A stretch of DNA of 64,000 nt, from the NCBI GenBank assembly GCA_900169235.1, contig FWCC01000011.1, positions 1 to 64,000 on the forward strand, given 5' to 3'. Each line of letters opens with the position of its first letter. Within the stretch, counting starts at the first letter, position 1. Under the pieces are notes generated by a model. The model was not told the origin of the DNA. It ran no database searches and saw only the letters and a program-made list of their open reading frames with translations. The stretch is from Zarea fungicola (taxonomy: Eukaryota; Ascomycota; Sordariomycetes; Hypocreales; Cordycipitaceae). Positions 33,040 through 43,716 of the stretch are shown piece after piece. Made by a program: the position numbers and the translations under genes.

Positions 33040-34719
33040 ATGTCTGCAGCTGAGAGAGGATGGATCGGCAGCTTTGTCGATCGCTACATGGGCTGGAAGT
33101 ATTCGCTGCCGGGCGAGTCGGGAAGCTACACCACGCAGCGTTTCCGCATTCCCATCAACGGCATCGAGATTGAGGCGGATTTATACCAGCCAAAGGGCAC
33201 CGAAACCGTTGGCACGATCTTCGTCCGCACCCCATATGGCATTGACCCCATGGCCGCCATAGGCACAGCCCGTGTCTTTGCCGCGCGCGGTTACCAGGTC
33301 TTGCTCAGCAGTAATCGTGGATCGGGTCGCTCAAGCGGTGACATGGACCCCGCTGCGAATGAAGTGGCCGACGGTGTCGCGCTGCTTGAGTGGATGAGGA
33401 GCCAGGCCTGGTACACTGGGTCATTTGCTACACTCGGAGGCTCATACTTAGGATACAATCAGTACGCCTTACTTCAGGACCCGCCGCCAGACATGAAGGC
33501 CGCCATCATCAGCACAGGAGTTTTGGGCATGCACAACTTTATCTGGGGCGCCGGCGGGCTGCGCGGCGACATTGTTGCCTGGGCTGACCTCACCCGGCGA
33601 ATGAGGCGAGGCGACGGGCTCATTTCGCTGATGAGATACATGAGCTCCCAAGCAGCGACCTTGAAGCCTGTTTTTGATTCGCTACCGCTTATGGACGGCG
33701 TGGATGAATACTTTGGTGGCGAGGCGCCGGCCTGGCTCCGCGAAGGCCTGGCCAAGCCAGACCACGCGGATGAGTTTTGGCGGCCTCGGGAGCAGGACGG
33801 CGCGCTGCGGAAAGCAAAGATACCGATCCTCTTGGCCACAGGCTGGGACGACATCCAGCTTCAATCCGTCGTGCATCAGTACGAAACACTGGGTCAAAGC
33901 GGCTGCGAGGTGGCGCTGACTGTTGGGCCGTGGACGCACACTGGTTCTACTGGTGCCAATTTCATGCTGGAGACATTCTCATGGCTAGAGACGCACTTGA
34001 TTCAGCAAAAGAATGCCGACACGGTTCGCACGACGCCAGTACGGGAGGCGCCAGTTCGCGTGTTTGTCACAGGAGCGCAGGAGTGGCGAAATCTGCAGCA
34101 GTGGGGGCTGACCAACACGCAGACTCGTGAGCTATTCCTTGGGGCTGGAAAGACATTGTCAAGCGAAGCGCCATCAGCTAAAGCAGGGCAGTCTGCATTC
34201 ACATTTGATCCAGCCACTCCCACACCTTCAATTGGAGGGCCAATGCTGTTTGACAATGGCAGCCTTCGCAATGCAGACGACACTTTGCTCGCCGTGCGCT
34301 CCGACGTCGCCGTGTTCGAGACGGAAATCCTCACGCAAGACGTGGAAGTTCTCGGACGGCCCGTCATTACTTTGCAGCACTCTACAAGTCATCCCCATGC
34401 TGATCTGCTCGTGGTCATCAGCGACGTACAGGCAAGCGGCAAGTCGCGCAGCATCAGCGAAGTATACACAAGACTGGACCCGACTAGGTCTGAGCAGGGC
34501 GAAGTGACACTCACACTGGCGGACTGTGCGCATAGATTCCTCAACGGACACAAGATTCGGTTGCTAATTGCGGGCGGCTCGCACCCGAGGTACATACGGA
34601 ATCTCGGGACTGGTGAGGACTCGGCGTCGGGGTCGGCGTTGCAGGCTGTTGAACACACGGTGCAGCATCATAGCAACGCGATATCCAAGCTAGTTCTTCC
34701 GACAGTGGCGATTATCTAA
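33040..34719 (+). CDS. CocE/NonD-family serine hydrolase (X-Pro dipeptidyl-peptidase-like)
   Basis: A single-exon protein of 559 residues starting MSAAERGWIGSFVDRYMGWK. The alpha/beta-hydrolase part contains VRTPYGI, RGYQVLLSSNRGSGRSSG and the nucleophile elbow GGSYLGYNQY (Ser in G-G-S-Y-L-G). GWDDIQLQS supplies the acid, and VGPWTHTG the catalytic His. The C-terminal 200 residues, from about TRELFLGAG to SGSALQAVEHTVQHH, form the beta-sandwich typical of PepX_C. This order matches CocE/NonD hydrolases, such as bacterial cocaine esterase and glutaryl acylases. Members cleave esters or amides; the real substrate here is unknown. There is no signal peptide, so it is probably cytosolic. It is intronless and shares orientation with the GMC gene, which could point to a common catabolic role (inference). 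Confidence 0.87.
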   Translation: MSAAERGWIGSFVDRYMGWKYSLPGESGSYTTQRFRIPINGIEIEADLYQPKGTETVGTIFVRTPYGIDPMAAIGTARVFAARGYQVLLSSNRGSGRSSGDMDPAANEVADGVALLEWMRSQAWYTGSFATLGGSYLGYNQYALLQDPPPDMKAAIISTGVLGMHNFIWGAGGLRGDIVAWADLTRRMRRGDGLISLMRYMSSQAATLKPVFDSLPLMDGVDEYFGGEAPAWLREGLAKPDHADEFWRPREQDGALRKAKIPILLATGWDDIQLQSVVHQYETLGQSGCEVALTVGPWTHTGSTGANFMLETFSWLETHLIQQKNADTVRTTPVREAPVRVFVTGAQEWRNLQQWGLTNTQTRELFLGAGKTLSSEAPSAKAGQSAFTFDPATPTPSIGGPMLFDNGSLRNADDTLLAVRSDVAVFETEILTQDVEVLGRPVITLQHSTSHPHADLLVVISDVQASGKSRSISEVYTRLDPTRSEQGEVTLTLADCAHRFLNGHKIRLLIAGGSHPRYIRNLGTGEDSASGSALQAVEHTVQHHSNAISKLVLPTVAII

Positions 34720-36273
34720 AGGAAATATCAAGCTTGTCCATGTACGACATGCCACAAGTTTGTTGAGAAGTAGCTTCATACTCTTTGAAGAATATCTAGT
34801 CGGGTATTGTCCTGGCCACTTCAAAATGGATGAGATTGTCCGCCAATTGAGTTTCTGGCGTTGAACTAGTTATACTGTTGAACTAGTTATACTGTTACGG
34901 ATCTTTTATTTTCTGCAATAGCTACAATACTTATGATTTGCCAGTTTGACATTTGTGACGAGGGTTATCTTAGGGATTCAGGGCGTATGAGATTGTTTAC
35001 ATGTTCACTCCACAATAAGCGGAAATCGGCACCGTCGCACCGCCGCTCCGTCGCAGGCGCTCAAATTGGTACCTGCTGCTCTGTATTCCGTCCGTAGCGC
35101 AAATGTAGCTTTTCCCATTTTCTACGCGAAGCAGATGGAGCACGCCAGCTTGTGGTTGTTGTTTGTGGGGTAGGGGGGTGTGGCCTAGCAAGACGATAAT
35201 TGTCGCTTCCAGCGCTTCCCCTACTCAACTAGCAGGGAAATGGCTGCCTCTGATTAGCTAATTCTGCTTCGCCGGTAATCATTGCATGTTCCCCATTATA
35301 TCCAGCCGCTACAGGTCCTAGAGGCACATGGCGTGTTGACTGGTGGCGAGCGTCTCCAAGGTATACTTTAACTCGAGGGGAAGAGAGTCGCCGCTGTGTA
35401 ACGAGTGACCGGTTAGTACTCGCACTACAGTTATAAGAAGTAGTTATCCTTAACATTGATGCTCCCATTAGCATTAATGCCGAACCTTTTGCTAGATTTG
35501 ATGCAACGGACTGAGGATCGTTGCACGCTGCTGTAGGGGAAAGGTTGCGAGCGTTAGCAGCGACGCTACTGTACATGGGGCGCCTTGCAGCCGAAGAGAC
35601 TAGACTGGCAAGTCTCAAACTTGGTTCCCATATCACCGTCAGAATATTTAGATTTCAAGCGAATGACTTTCATAGGTGTCTATCGCCAGACGTTCTGCGT
35701 GTAAATCAGCTGTTAGTTTGCTGGGTCTGATCTTCTTGCCTGGCTTATGGGCGAGAATTCCAACATTCAGCAGGTCGCTGCTTTGAGCGCTCTGTTCACC
35801 ATTAAATAATCCAGTTCTGGAGCAGCATTTTCTGGCGTTGGCAGAGCGCCACGTAGGACTGGTTAAGACCACTAGGGACGTAGTGGCTGCTCGCCACCAC
35901 AAAGTGTAACTGTTCTGCGCACAACGCATACTTGCGCTAGTTAGCGCGTGCATGTGCCACTTGTTCTATTAGTCTGCTAGTGCTCAGTTGGTGCCAAGCC
36001 TTCAGCCTGCTGGTATTGTTCATCATCGTGCAAGAAAAGCTGCGATGCGGACGGGGATGGGTGCATCCCCTCAAGTACAAACTTCTTTTAATCCCCGCAA
36101 TATACTTTTTAGTATTCAAAGACTCTATAAAAGTACTGCTTTCCCCTCGTGAAGTAAGCCGGGTCAAGTTGTGTTTCCCCCACTCAAGAGCTCTGCTGTA
36201 TCTACTCCGCTGAGTAGTAAAGCGGCGTGGCACAAGCATTCTACTTCTGAACAACATCTTCTTTACATTTAAA
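34720..36273. other. Intergenic region
   Basis: No gene is supported. It includes the perfect 17-bp tandem repeat at 34860-34893. Short minus-strand frames near 35229-35953 lack motifs. Confidence 0.45.
34860..34893 (+). repeat. Perfect tandem duplication of 17 bp
   Basis: GTTGAACTAGTTATACT occurs twice without a gap in the 3' flank of the hydrolase gene. AACTAGTT inside the unit is a palindrome. Confidence 0.9.
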
Positions 36274-36664
36274 ATGGACCTGACACTTAAACAGCTTATC
36301 TTTTCGCTCTCCACTACAAGCGCGGCCACTGCTGCAAACGTTGAGCTCTTCGACGGCCCCAACGCCTGCCCAACTCCAGGCTGCATCGTTAGACCTCACT
36401 ATATCCGCTGCGTTATACCGCGCTCGCCGACCTGCAGGAAGGATGGACTCTCAGAGAGAGATCAAGTATCAGAAGGCTCAACTTGGAACCGTCAAGGACG
36501 GAAAGCGGTACCTTATCAGTCATGAGAAGGAAGCCCAGATTGAGCCACCCGGGGACAAAAAGGGTGATGCCTACGTCGCCCACATCGTCCAGCACGCCGA
36601 CGTTGTCCAGGACTATGTTCCAGCTACATATAAGAATGTTATAAGCACCACGAAGGATAAGTAG
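36274..36664 (+). CDS. Possible small two-exon gene, unknown
   Basis: The ATG at 36274 (context AAAATGG) begins MDLTLKQLIFSLSTTSAATA, which looks like a weak signal peptide. A second frame ends at 36664 with GKRYLISHEKEAQIEPPGDK, then AYVAHIVQHADVVQDYVPAT. The second frame has balanced composition and reads as a soluble domain. The two could be joined by an intron (candidate donor GTTAGA after 36390, candidate acceptor CTGCAG near 36435), but the phase does not fit cleanly. The C-terminal half could instead start at an internal ATG (MDSQREIKYQK, near 36443). I do not recognise the family. Confidence 0.35.
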
Positions 36665-37609
36665 TCTTTGGTGCATAGGATTCAATTCGATTTTCTTTGC
36701 CTTGCCTGCTATGTTTCTTGGCCACGGTTCGTGCTAGCATGAACGACTATTTGAAGGCAAGCTCCTTTCTTTTCCTCTAGTATATTTTTGCGCTTTTACA
36801 CAGTTTGGCTATTATATTCATCTGCTTGTAAAACTCTGTCCATTCCGTTGTTGAAGACGAATGCTGAATGACGCCACTTTATGTGTTGTCGGTGCTGCGG
36901 GGGTTGGAGAATAGTACCCTAAAAGGTCTATCTGCACTATGAGTTGATACATTTGCGCAGATTAAAAGTACCTGAATGCTGTTTCCCACATCGAAAGATA
37001 AAATTAAGGATAAAGATCCATAATTAAAGGTATAATAAAGCTTTCTGCCCTTATCTTTCAATGCGAGGTTTTAGCAAGTAGGTACTACTATACTGTTATA
37101 TTAACAACAGTATAAAAATATTACATTTCGGCGATACTTATAGTAGCTAGCTAGGCTCTATCTATAACTTCTTAAATCTCTTATATTGCTTATATAAAAG
37201 AAGAATTAGTCAATTAGAGGCCAGTATTCTCAACTTACATAATGACGGTGGCGATGGAAGCGACAGCCTCCGTACACTATGTATAGACAGTAGAAAGGCC
37301 AGGATGCCACGTAAACACTCGTACAGGAGACCTAAAAAGACTGAATAACAACCAGCCGTGCCCGGACATCCGTAGTATCCAATATATACCTTTTTGTCCG
37401 TGACAGCGAGAGTGTCGGTAGGCTTAGACTGAGAAACAAGGAGAGCACGTGGAAGAATGTTCATAACATATTAGGAAAGCCAGATACAAAACAATTGCTT
37501 TGTTTTTATTGTCGAATCTAACTACCTCGAGCTATATTGCTTATCGACTCATATGAACGCATTATAAGCTAAGAACGGAAAGCGCCTCTATTCTACACAA
37601 GACCATGAC
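36665..37609. other. Intergenic region, partly AT-rich
   Basis: No gene is supported. At about 37090-37115 an inverted repeat ATACTGTT..AACAGTAT occurs in AT-rich sequence, possibly a worn repeat. Confidence 0.45.
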
Positions 37610-38032
37610 TTAAGTGGCGAACCAGCACTGGATGGACTGAGCGTCCTGGTTGAACGCCGTGCAGCCCCAAGTATCGTTCCAGTCGACACCCATGCTCTGG
37701 ACCTGGTTCTGGCAGCCTGGGTCCGAGTAGATGGCGCAAGTGGTCTTGGGGTTCAGCTTGCCAGCGAAACCAGTGAGGCCCATTGCTCGAATGGAGGAGT
37801 CGAGGGGTCTGCAGCCCGAGGCGCCTCTGAAGTCGTCGATGTGGTACTGACCATTGTCACCACACTTGCAGTTACCGCAGGGGAAAGGAGCAGCAGATCC
37901 TTGTCGGGCGGCCGAGGCAGAGCCCACCGAGAGCAAACCAACGAGCAGAGCCTTGCTGAAGTTGACGAGCCTATTGACGAATGCTATAAAATGTATTAGG
38001 TAATGAATCACGGAAACTTGGCTAAGAGGCAT
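37610..38032 (-). CDS. Small secreted cysteine-rich protein
   Basis: A frame of 140 residues. The N-terminal 40 residues are hydrophobic and end in KALLVGLLSVGSASA, a signal-peptide core with likely cleavage after ASA. The mature part of about 98 residues has eight Cys in the order PCGNCKC, GCRP, TCAIYSDPGC, GCTAF and QCWF. That would allow four disulfide bonds. The usual signal peptide would start close to VNFSKALL, so the real start may be different, or an N-terminal intron may be present. The listed ATG has a purine at -3 and is the only in-frame one upstream. Size, export signal and even Cys number fit the general class of fungal small secreted proteins. No known effector or toxin family is recognised. 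It lies next to a RIP-damaged transposon. Confidence 0.7.
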   Translation of the reverse strand: MPLSQVSVIHYLIHFIAFVNRLVNFSKALLVGLLSVGSASAARQGSAAPFPCGNCKCGDNGQYHIDDFRGASGCRPLDSSIRAMGLTGFAGKLNPKTTCAIYSDPGCQNQVQSMGVDWNDTWGCTAFNQDAQSIQCWFAT

Positions 38033-38805
38033 ACTTAAGATGATAGTATGGATATTGTTGTTGTTATTGGATGTTGATGATGGAACGAAAAGAATTGTTA
38101 ACTGAGGGGGATTGGTTACTTATATAGTCAAAAGAGTGAGTATTCGCGAATGTTTTGGCCCTGTGATTATAATTAGAGTCCGGTTCTCTTCTCCGCGGTT
38201 ATAACTAGTCCTCTGTTCTCTTTCCCCGTGGTTCCAGCTAGTGATGGACTCCTTTCCTGGTAGTTTGCATCAGTTTTCACACTCACTGTGTTACAAATAT
38301 GAATCAACATAAGTGAAATAGTCAGCTTACCTGAGATGATAGAAATATCTGTATAAATTTGTCTTGCGGAGAGGATACGAATCACTTATTTATGCCATAT
38401 GCCTGATTTGGCGATTAGATCAGCTCAGCAGCCAATCATTGCATTTTGCCGCGGAGAATAATGCGGCCATGCGGCCGCTTGTATTTAATAAGCCCGGCTC
38501 AGCCTTGTCCACTGTTCAATAACCAACTGGAAGGCTTTATTTGTGTGGATTGAGACTAATTAAGCTTAGCAGACATTGCAAGGGGTGGATCTGGCTGGGA
38601 TGTTGACAATCCAACAAGCGGAGGTGCTTGTTGATCTATGATTGGAAATACAGAAAATGCCCTGCTTGTTTAACAGAATTTTGAGTCGGCAGTACATTAC
38701 ACTACTTAGGTAGTAAAATACATGTAGATATTTTCTTTACAGCGTGACAGCGGGTACCAAGTAAGGCTGGGCAACTCCACATTGCTGTTAAATATAATAT
38801 GAGTA
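38033..38805. other. Upstream region of the small secreted protein
   Basis: No gene is supported. The two sequences GGTTATAACTAG-like and GGTTCCAGCTAG near 38197 and 38230 form a weak direct repeat. The pogo element begins at the right end. Confidence 0.45.
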
Positions 38806-40667
38806 ACGTGGTTGATAAGCGGGTCGCCCGAACAAGCGGGTCGCCCACCTTCTATAACCCTTTAACCTTTAACCATTAATAATTTAACCACAATATAAAA
38901 AAACATCTAAACTTAATTAGAATCCTCTTCCTCACTAGTTTCTACATCTATAGTATAAGTACGCGCATTATGTCCAGTCTTGCTATAGGCACCACATCGC
39001 CGCCTATGCGTTTTAACCCGTTCCTTCTAACCGCTATAAGCCTTCCTTTCGCCATATACCTAAATATTTATGTCTAGCTGCTCCTTTAAATCTCTTATAT
39101 CTTATATAGAGAGTGACCCTTTTACTTAAAGCCTAGTTTTTTTAGCTTGCTGGTGCTTGCTAAGTAGTTTATTTGCGGCCTTAAGGCTACGTACCTAAGC
39201 GCATAAAAGGGCTACCTTATATATAATGGCCATTATACCTTTCTTAAAACTCTTAAGTATATTAAGACTTTTAGTTAGGGAGCTACCTAGGTAATCTATT
39301 ATTTGATTTTTTAGAATAGAAGACTATAAAACCACTTTAGTTGCGGTACCTAGCGTTTTAGAGACCTAAGACCTAGTAGATCCTAGACGTGAGTTTTAAG
39401 GACTTAGCGTTTTAAACTTTAGTTCTAGTATAGAAATAACCTTTTTTAGATTAAAAGGTATAATTTTAGTACCTTAAAAACCACCTTAAATATTTTCTTT
39501 TATTATTAAGTTATAAAAAGCTTAGTAAAACACAAAGAAAAAGTCCTCCTTAGTAATATATATAACGCTAGCCTTTATAAGATACTTAATTTACCACCTA
39601 TAAGCCTTTTTAAGCAGACTAAAACAACCAACATCTAAAGGCTAAAGTATATAAGAAAAATACATAGGCATATAAAGGGTAATAATTTTATTCTTCTAGC
39701 AATAGAGCTTAAATATAATTAAGTAGTGACTTTTATAGCCATTAAGAATAAGGAGGCAATATGCACTTATATTTTAGTCTTTTATAAATTTATAAAAATA
39801 TTTAATCTAATCTAGGCTAATTTCATTTATTATCTAGCCATTTAAACTTATATTAATACACCAATCTACTAGTAGTTATATATCTTCTAACCAAGTTAAA
39901 AGATAATTTTAGCCCTTTACCATAATATATAATAGCACCATCTAGCCCTAGGAATTAACTACCTAAATCATAATAACCCATTCCCTATTACCAGGCTACA
40001 CTACTTTTGCCTTTCTATATTAATTAGAGCTTATAATAACCATTCTTATTATAATAAAGCCTATTATAAACCTAATCTCATTAAAGTTATAAATCTTAGA
40101 CTCCCTAATACTATATTTCACAATTATATTCTCTAAAAGCATAAACCAACCACAAATAATTATCAGATCTTCACATCTAGCTCTCTAATAGTCATATCTC
40201 CATTAAAAACACATAGTAAGCTCTAGTTATCACTACACAAGGTTTCTCGCCCAACGCACACCAACGCGTCCACCATCGCGCTCCACAAGCAGTTAGTTCG
40301 CCATATCTTCCACATTAGCATACCAAGGAGGCAGCCCTTATAAATCCAGCTAAAAAATATATTTTACTATAGCTAATTCCTCTAAATTAGTAAGTTTCTT
40401 AGAATTAATAGTATAGTTGCATTATAATGTTCTTCTATTCCTACGGTCGCATAAGGTCGTATAGGGCACGTTATAAATTAACACAGCTTTTCTATAACTT
40501 AATTTTCTATTATCTTAGAGAGCCTATAGGGCAAGGATAATCCTTGCCTCCTTTAAAATATTTTCCATAAAAGGTTATTAAATGGTTGAGGTTTAGAGAG
40601 AAGGGATACCCAAAACCAGGCAAAGTGGGCGACCCGCTTGTTCAGGCGACCCGCTTATCAACCACGT
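38806..40667 (-). mobile_element. RIP-inactivated pogo/Fot1-like DNA transposon, copy B
   Basis: The 1862-bp element is flanked by TA on each side (38804-38805 and 40668-40669). The inverted repeats are about 45 bp. Both arms begin ACGTGGTTGATAAGCGGGTC, and each contains AAGCGGGTCGCC twice. The arms differ by C/T changes only as far as I can see. The interior is AT-rich and codes on the minus strand for a broken transposase. The end sequence ACGTrGTT is shared with copy A, though the subterminal motifs differ, so the two belong to related families and not one. Confidence 0.9.
38913..40568 (-). pseudogene. Broken pogo/Fot1-type DDE transposase (copy B)
   Basis: From the ATG at 40568 the minus strand reads MENILKEARIILAL, YNVPYTTL, KKLTNLEELAIVKYIF, LPPWYANVEDMAN and RDGGRVGVRWARN. 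This is the pogo helix-turn-helix region and CENP-B-type domain. Near the end RCGAYSKTGHNARTY is a zinc knuckle in which two Cys have become Tyr, as TGT to TAT (G-to-A) RIP would cause. The acidic end is EEEDSN and the stop is at 38913-38915. The frame is 552 codons with many TAA/TAG stops and no length change. It is inactive. Confidence 0.85.
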
Positions 40668-40669
40668 TA

Positions 40670-41010
40670 TATGTATATATGTTCATTGCACCTCTACTGT
40701 GCGTACAATTTCAACCGCCTAGTAGCTCCGACGCAAAGTCCGCAGCGGAGGGTCACGTGAACCTCGTCCAATTTTGAGTTGCGCCCCATACTGGAAGCTT
40801 CGAGCCGAAGCAACCTCCATCGTCAATTCCACTCAATCACTGATCGCCGTACCTTGCGCAACGACTGGATGCAGATCATCCATCCAGGTCTTCCTTTCCT
40901 CTGTCGAACAATCGAATTGCGCGGCTCATGAGGTAGCTTCAACCGCAAAACAAGCTCACCCCATCACCTGGCCGGTGGTTCCGCAACTTTGCGCAACGTC
41001 AACCACAAAT
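40670..41010. promoter_or_regulatory. Upstream region of the m-AAA protease gene
   Basis: The 340 bp between pogo copy B and the ATG at 41011 should carry the promoter and leader. The frame is open upstream to 40774 but has no ATG until 41011. The CACGTGA-like motif at 40754-40759 (TCACGTGA) is a palindromic E-box type sequence that bHLH factors can bind (inference). Confidence 0.4.
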
Positions 41011-43716
41011 ATGTCACGCTATCTACGACAAGCAGGCCAGCTGACGCGGCTCATGAGAGTCTCGCAGCAGGTTAGCTTGCAGCGAGGTGTGCGCCTGTCC
41101 TCGCTCTCTCGCGCCGCCGCGACCCCAATCCTACGGAACAGCAATGCTGGCCAGCTACGCAGCTTCGCCTCCAAGCCGCCGCGATCGGACAAGAGCTCGA
41201 GCTCAAAAAAGGGCCCTGAAGAGCCGGAAAATGGAAAGGAGGAGGAGAATAAGCCCAAGGTCGAGGGGGAAGAGGCCAAGACGGATGGCAGTGCTAATCC
41301 TTTTCCCCTGCCTGACGGCTGGATCCATCTGACAAAAGATGAGATCAAGCAAATGGAGGTTTTTTACGAAGTCATTCCCGAAGCTCAAAGAGCACGACTG
41401 GAGGAAAGCATCAAGGGCATCAAAGAAATTGGAGCGCCGGCCGAAATCCGCGATATTCTCGCCAAGCTAAAACAAGGCCCTGGTCACTTATCCATCATGG
41501 ACAAGGGTCGTCTCATGCGATGCATCTTCGCCATGGCTGAGAGACTAGCGGCGTGGGAAGTCGAGCAGGAGAGAAAGCAAAATGGAGGCGTATTTACACA
41601 AAACAAGGTTGGCGAGGAGAACAAGGCCGAGGGCAGTCAACAGCCCAACGACCAAAAACAAGGCCAACAGGGCCAAGGTCAAGGACAACCAGAAACGTTC
41701 AAAGGGGTCAGCATACGGATCAGCCTGATGCAGACTGTACTGCTTCTTGGTATCATCATGTATTCGCTGGACTCGTTTGGCGGTTCCTCGTCCTATAAGC
41801 AAATAACCTGGCAAGAGATGCGGCAGGCCTTCCTCGACAAGGGTCTCGTTCAGAAACTTGTGGTTGTTGACGGATCAGAAGTTCGCGTTGAACTGCACCC
41901 CAGCGCTAGCCAGGGTGAAAACGGAAACCAAAGACGCTATGCCTTTACAATTGGCTCTGTTGAATCTTTTGAGCGGAAATTAGAGGATGCTCAGGATCAG
42001 CTCGGAATTCGTCCCTCGGAGCGCATCCCAGTCAGCTACGAGTCGGGTGGCAGCACAATAGGCAACATTCTCCTGGCATTTGGTCCCACAGTGCTGTTCA
42101 TCGGCCTGATTCTCTACACGCAGCGCTCTATGGGTGGTGGACGCGGCGGTGCTGGCGGCATGTTCAACTTTGGCAAGAGCAAGGCGAAAAAGTTCAACGC
42201 CGAGAGCGCAGTCAAGGTAAAATTTTCCGATGTTGCCGGTCTCGAAGAAGCAAAGACGGAAATCATGGAGTTTGTCAGCTTCCTGAAGCAGCCTGAGAAG
42301 TTTGAGAAGCTCGGTGCCAAGATTCCTCGCGGTGCCATTCTTGCTGGACCTCCCGGTACTGGTAAGACTCTGCTCGCCAAGGCCACTGCTGGTGAATCTG
42401 GTGTGCCCTTCTTCAGTGTCAGCGGATCCGAATTCGTTGAAATGTTTGTTGGTGTCGGTCCCTCGCGAGTCCGTGATTTGTTTGCGGAAGGTCGCAAGAA
42501 CGCTCCTTGCATCATCTTCATTGACGAAATCGATGCCATTGGTCGTGCAAGACAGGACAGCGGCAAGGGATTCGGAGGCAACGACGAACGTGAGGCCACC
42601 CTGAACCAGATTCTCACAGAAATGGATGGTTTCAACACAAGAGAACAAGTTGTTGTGCTCGCGGGTACTAACCGCGCAGATGTTCTGGACAAGGCGCTGA
42701 TGCGTCCTGGTCGATTCGACAGACACATCTACGTCGACCGCCCTACCATGAGTGGACGCCAGGAGATCTTCAAGGTTTATCTTAAGAAGATTGTGACGAA
42801 CGAGGATATTGAGCACTTGGTGGGACGTCTCTCCACTCTCACTCCCGGTTTCTCTGGTGCTGATATCGCCAACGTTGTGAATGAAGCTGCCCTGATTGCT
42901 GCTCGTGCCAATGCTGACGAAGTCAAGATGGAGCACTTTGAGCGCGCCATTGAGCGTGTAATTGGTGGTCTGGAGCGCAAGTCGCTTGTGCTCAAGCCTG
43001 TCGAGAAGAAGACGGTGGCCTATCACGAGGCCGGTCACGCCATTTGTGGCTGGTTCCTGGAGCATGCCGATCCTCTCCTCAAGGTGTCCATTATTCCTCG
43101 CGGACAGGGTGCCTTGGGCTATGCTCAATACCTCCCGCAGGATGCGTACCTCATGAGCACCAACCAGCTCATGGATCGCATGGCCATGACCATGGGTGGA
43201 CGTGTGTCTGAGGAGCTGCACTTCCCTACCGTCACAACGGGTGCCAGCGACGACTTCAAAAAGGTCAGCCAAATGGCCCGCAGCATGGTGACGCAGTGGG
43301 GAATGTCGGATGTCGTCGGCCCTGTTCACTTTGACAACGACCCGAACCGCATGCACAAGCCATTTGCCGAGTCCACGGCCCAGCAAATTGACCAGGAAGT
43401 ACACAGAATAGTCGACGAGGCGTACCAGCGCTGCAAGGACCTGCTGGTGCTAAAGAAGAAGGAGGTGGGCATCATTGCTGAGGAGCTGCTCAAGAAGGAG
43501 GTGCTCGTACGTGACGACATGGTGCGCCTCCTGGGCAAGCGCCCCTTTGAGGACAATGAAGACTTTGAAAAGTATTTCGGTGGCGGCCAAGAGAAAAGTG
43601 CGCCGCCGCCATTCCCCGACAACGGCGCGGTGGGCGGCACGCCTGCTGGTGACTCCCCACAGCCCTCGCCGGCCTTTGGCGAGCTGTCGAGAACGGAACA
43701 GGACAGACTGCAATAA
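41011..43716 (+). CDS. YTA12: Mitochondrial m-AAA protease (Yta12/Afg3, FtsH family)
   Basis: A single-exon protein of 901 residues. The start [20 protein letters not shown] is a mitochondrial presequence rich in Arg and Ser. A Lys/Glu-rich linker follows, then two membrane spans (near [20 protein letters not shown] and [20 protein letters not shown]). The AAA module has Walker A GPPGTGKT, Walker [14 protein letters not shown], and second region of homology [15 protein letters not shown]. The M41 peptidase has the zinc site [11 protein letters not shown] (H-E-x-x-H). The enzyme forms a ring in the inner membrane facing the matrix. It degrades unfolded membrane proteins and matures some subunits (known). 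Filamentous fungi often have one such subunit (MAP-1 in Neurospora); the yeast name is used for orientation only. Upstream in-frame sequence lacks an ATG, which sets the start. Confidence 0.95.
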   Translation: MSRYLRQAGQLTRLMRVSQQVSLQRGVRLSSLSRAAATPILRNSNAGQLRSFASKPPRSDKSSSSKKGPEEPENGKEEENKPKVEGEEAKTDGSANPFPLPDGWIHLTKDEIKQMEVFYEVIPEAQRARLEESIKGIKEIGAPAEIRDILAKLKQGPGHLSIMDKGRLMRCIFAMAERLAAWEVEQERKQNGGVFTQNKVGEENKAEGSQQPNDQKQGQQGQGQGQPETFKGVSIRISLMQTVLLLGIIMYSLDSFGGSSSYKQITWQEMRQAFLDKGLVQKLVVVDGSEVRVELHPSASQGENGNQRRYAFTIGSVESFERKLEDAQDQLGIRPSERIPVSYESGGSTIGNILLAFGPTVLFIGLILYTQRSMGGGRGGAGGMFNFGKSKAKKFNAESAVKVKFSDVAGLEEAKTEIMEFVSFLKQPEKFEKLGAKIPRGAILAGPPGTGKTLLAKATAGESGVPFFSVSGSEFVEMFVGVGPSRVRDLFAEGRKNAPCIIFIDEIDAIGRARQDSGKGFGGNDEREATLNQILTEMDGFNTREQVVVLAGTNRADVLDKALMRPGRFDRHIYVDRPTMSGRQEIFKVYLKKIVTNEDIEHLVGRLSTLTPGFSGADIANVVNEAALIAARANADEVKMEHFERAIERVIGGLERKSLVLKPVEKKTVAYHEAGHAICGWFLEHADPLLKVSIIPRGQGALGYAQYLPQDAYLMSTNQLMDRMAMTMGGRVSEELHFPTVTTGASDDFKKVSQMARSMVTQWGMSDVVGPVHFDNDPNRMHKPFAESTAQQIDQEVHRIVDEAYQRCKDLLVLKKKEVGIIAEELLKKEVLVRDDMVRLLGKRPFEDNEDFEKYFGGGQEKSAPPPFPDNGAVGGTPAGDSPQPSPAFGELSRTEQDRLQ

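Noticed and set aside
27755..34719. Secondary-metabolite gene cluster (GNAT, GMC, hydrolase)
   Set aside because: There is no polyketide synthase, peptide synthetase, terpene synthase or transporter, so the cluster label is not supported.
41980..43404. 474-codon minus-strand open frame inside the m-AAA protease
   Set aside because: It is the mirror of a GC-biased coding exon. It has no domain and lies fully within a confident gene.
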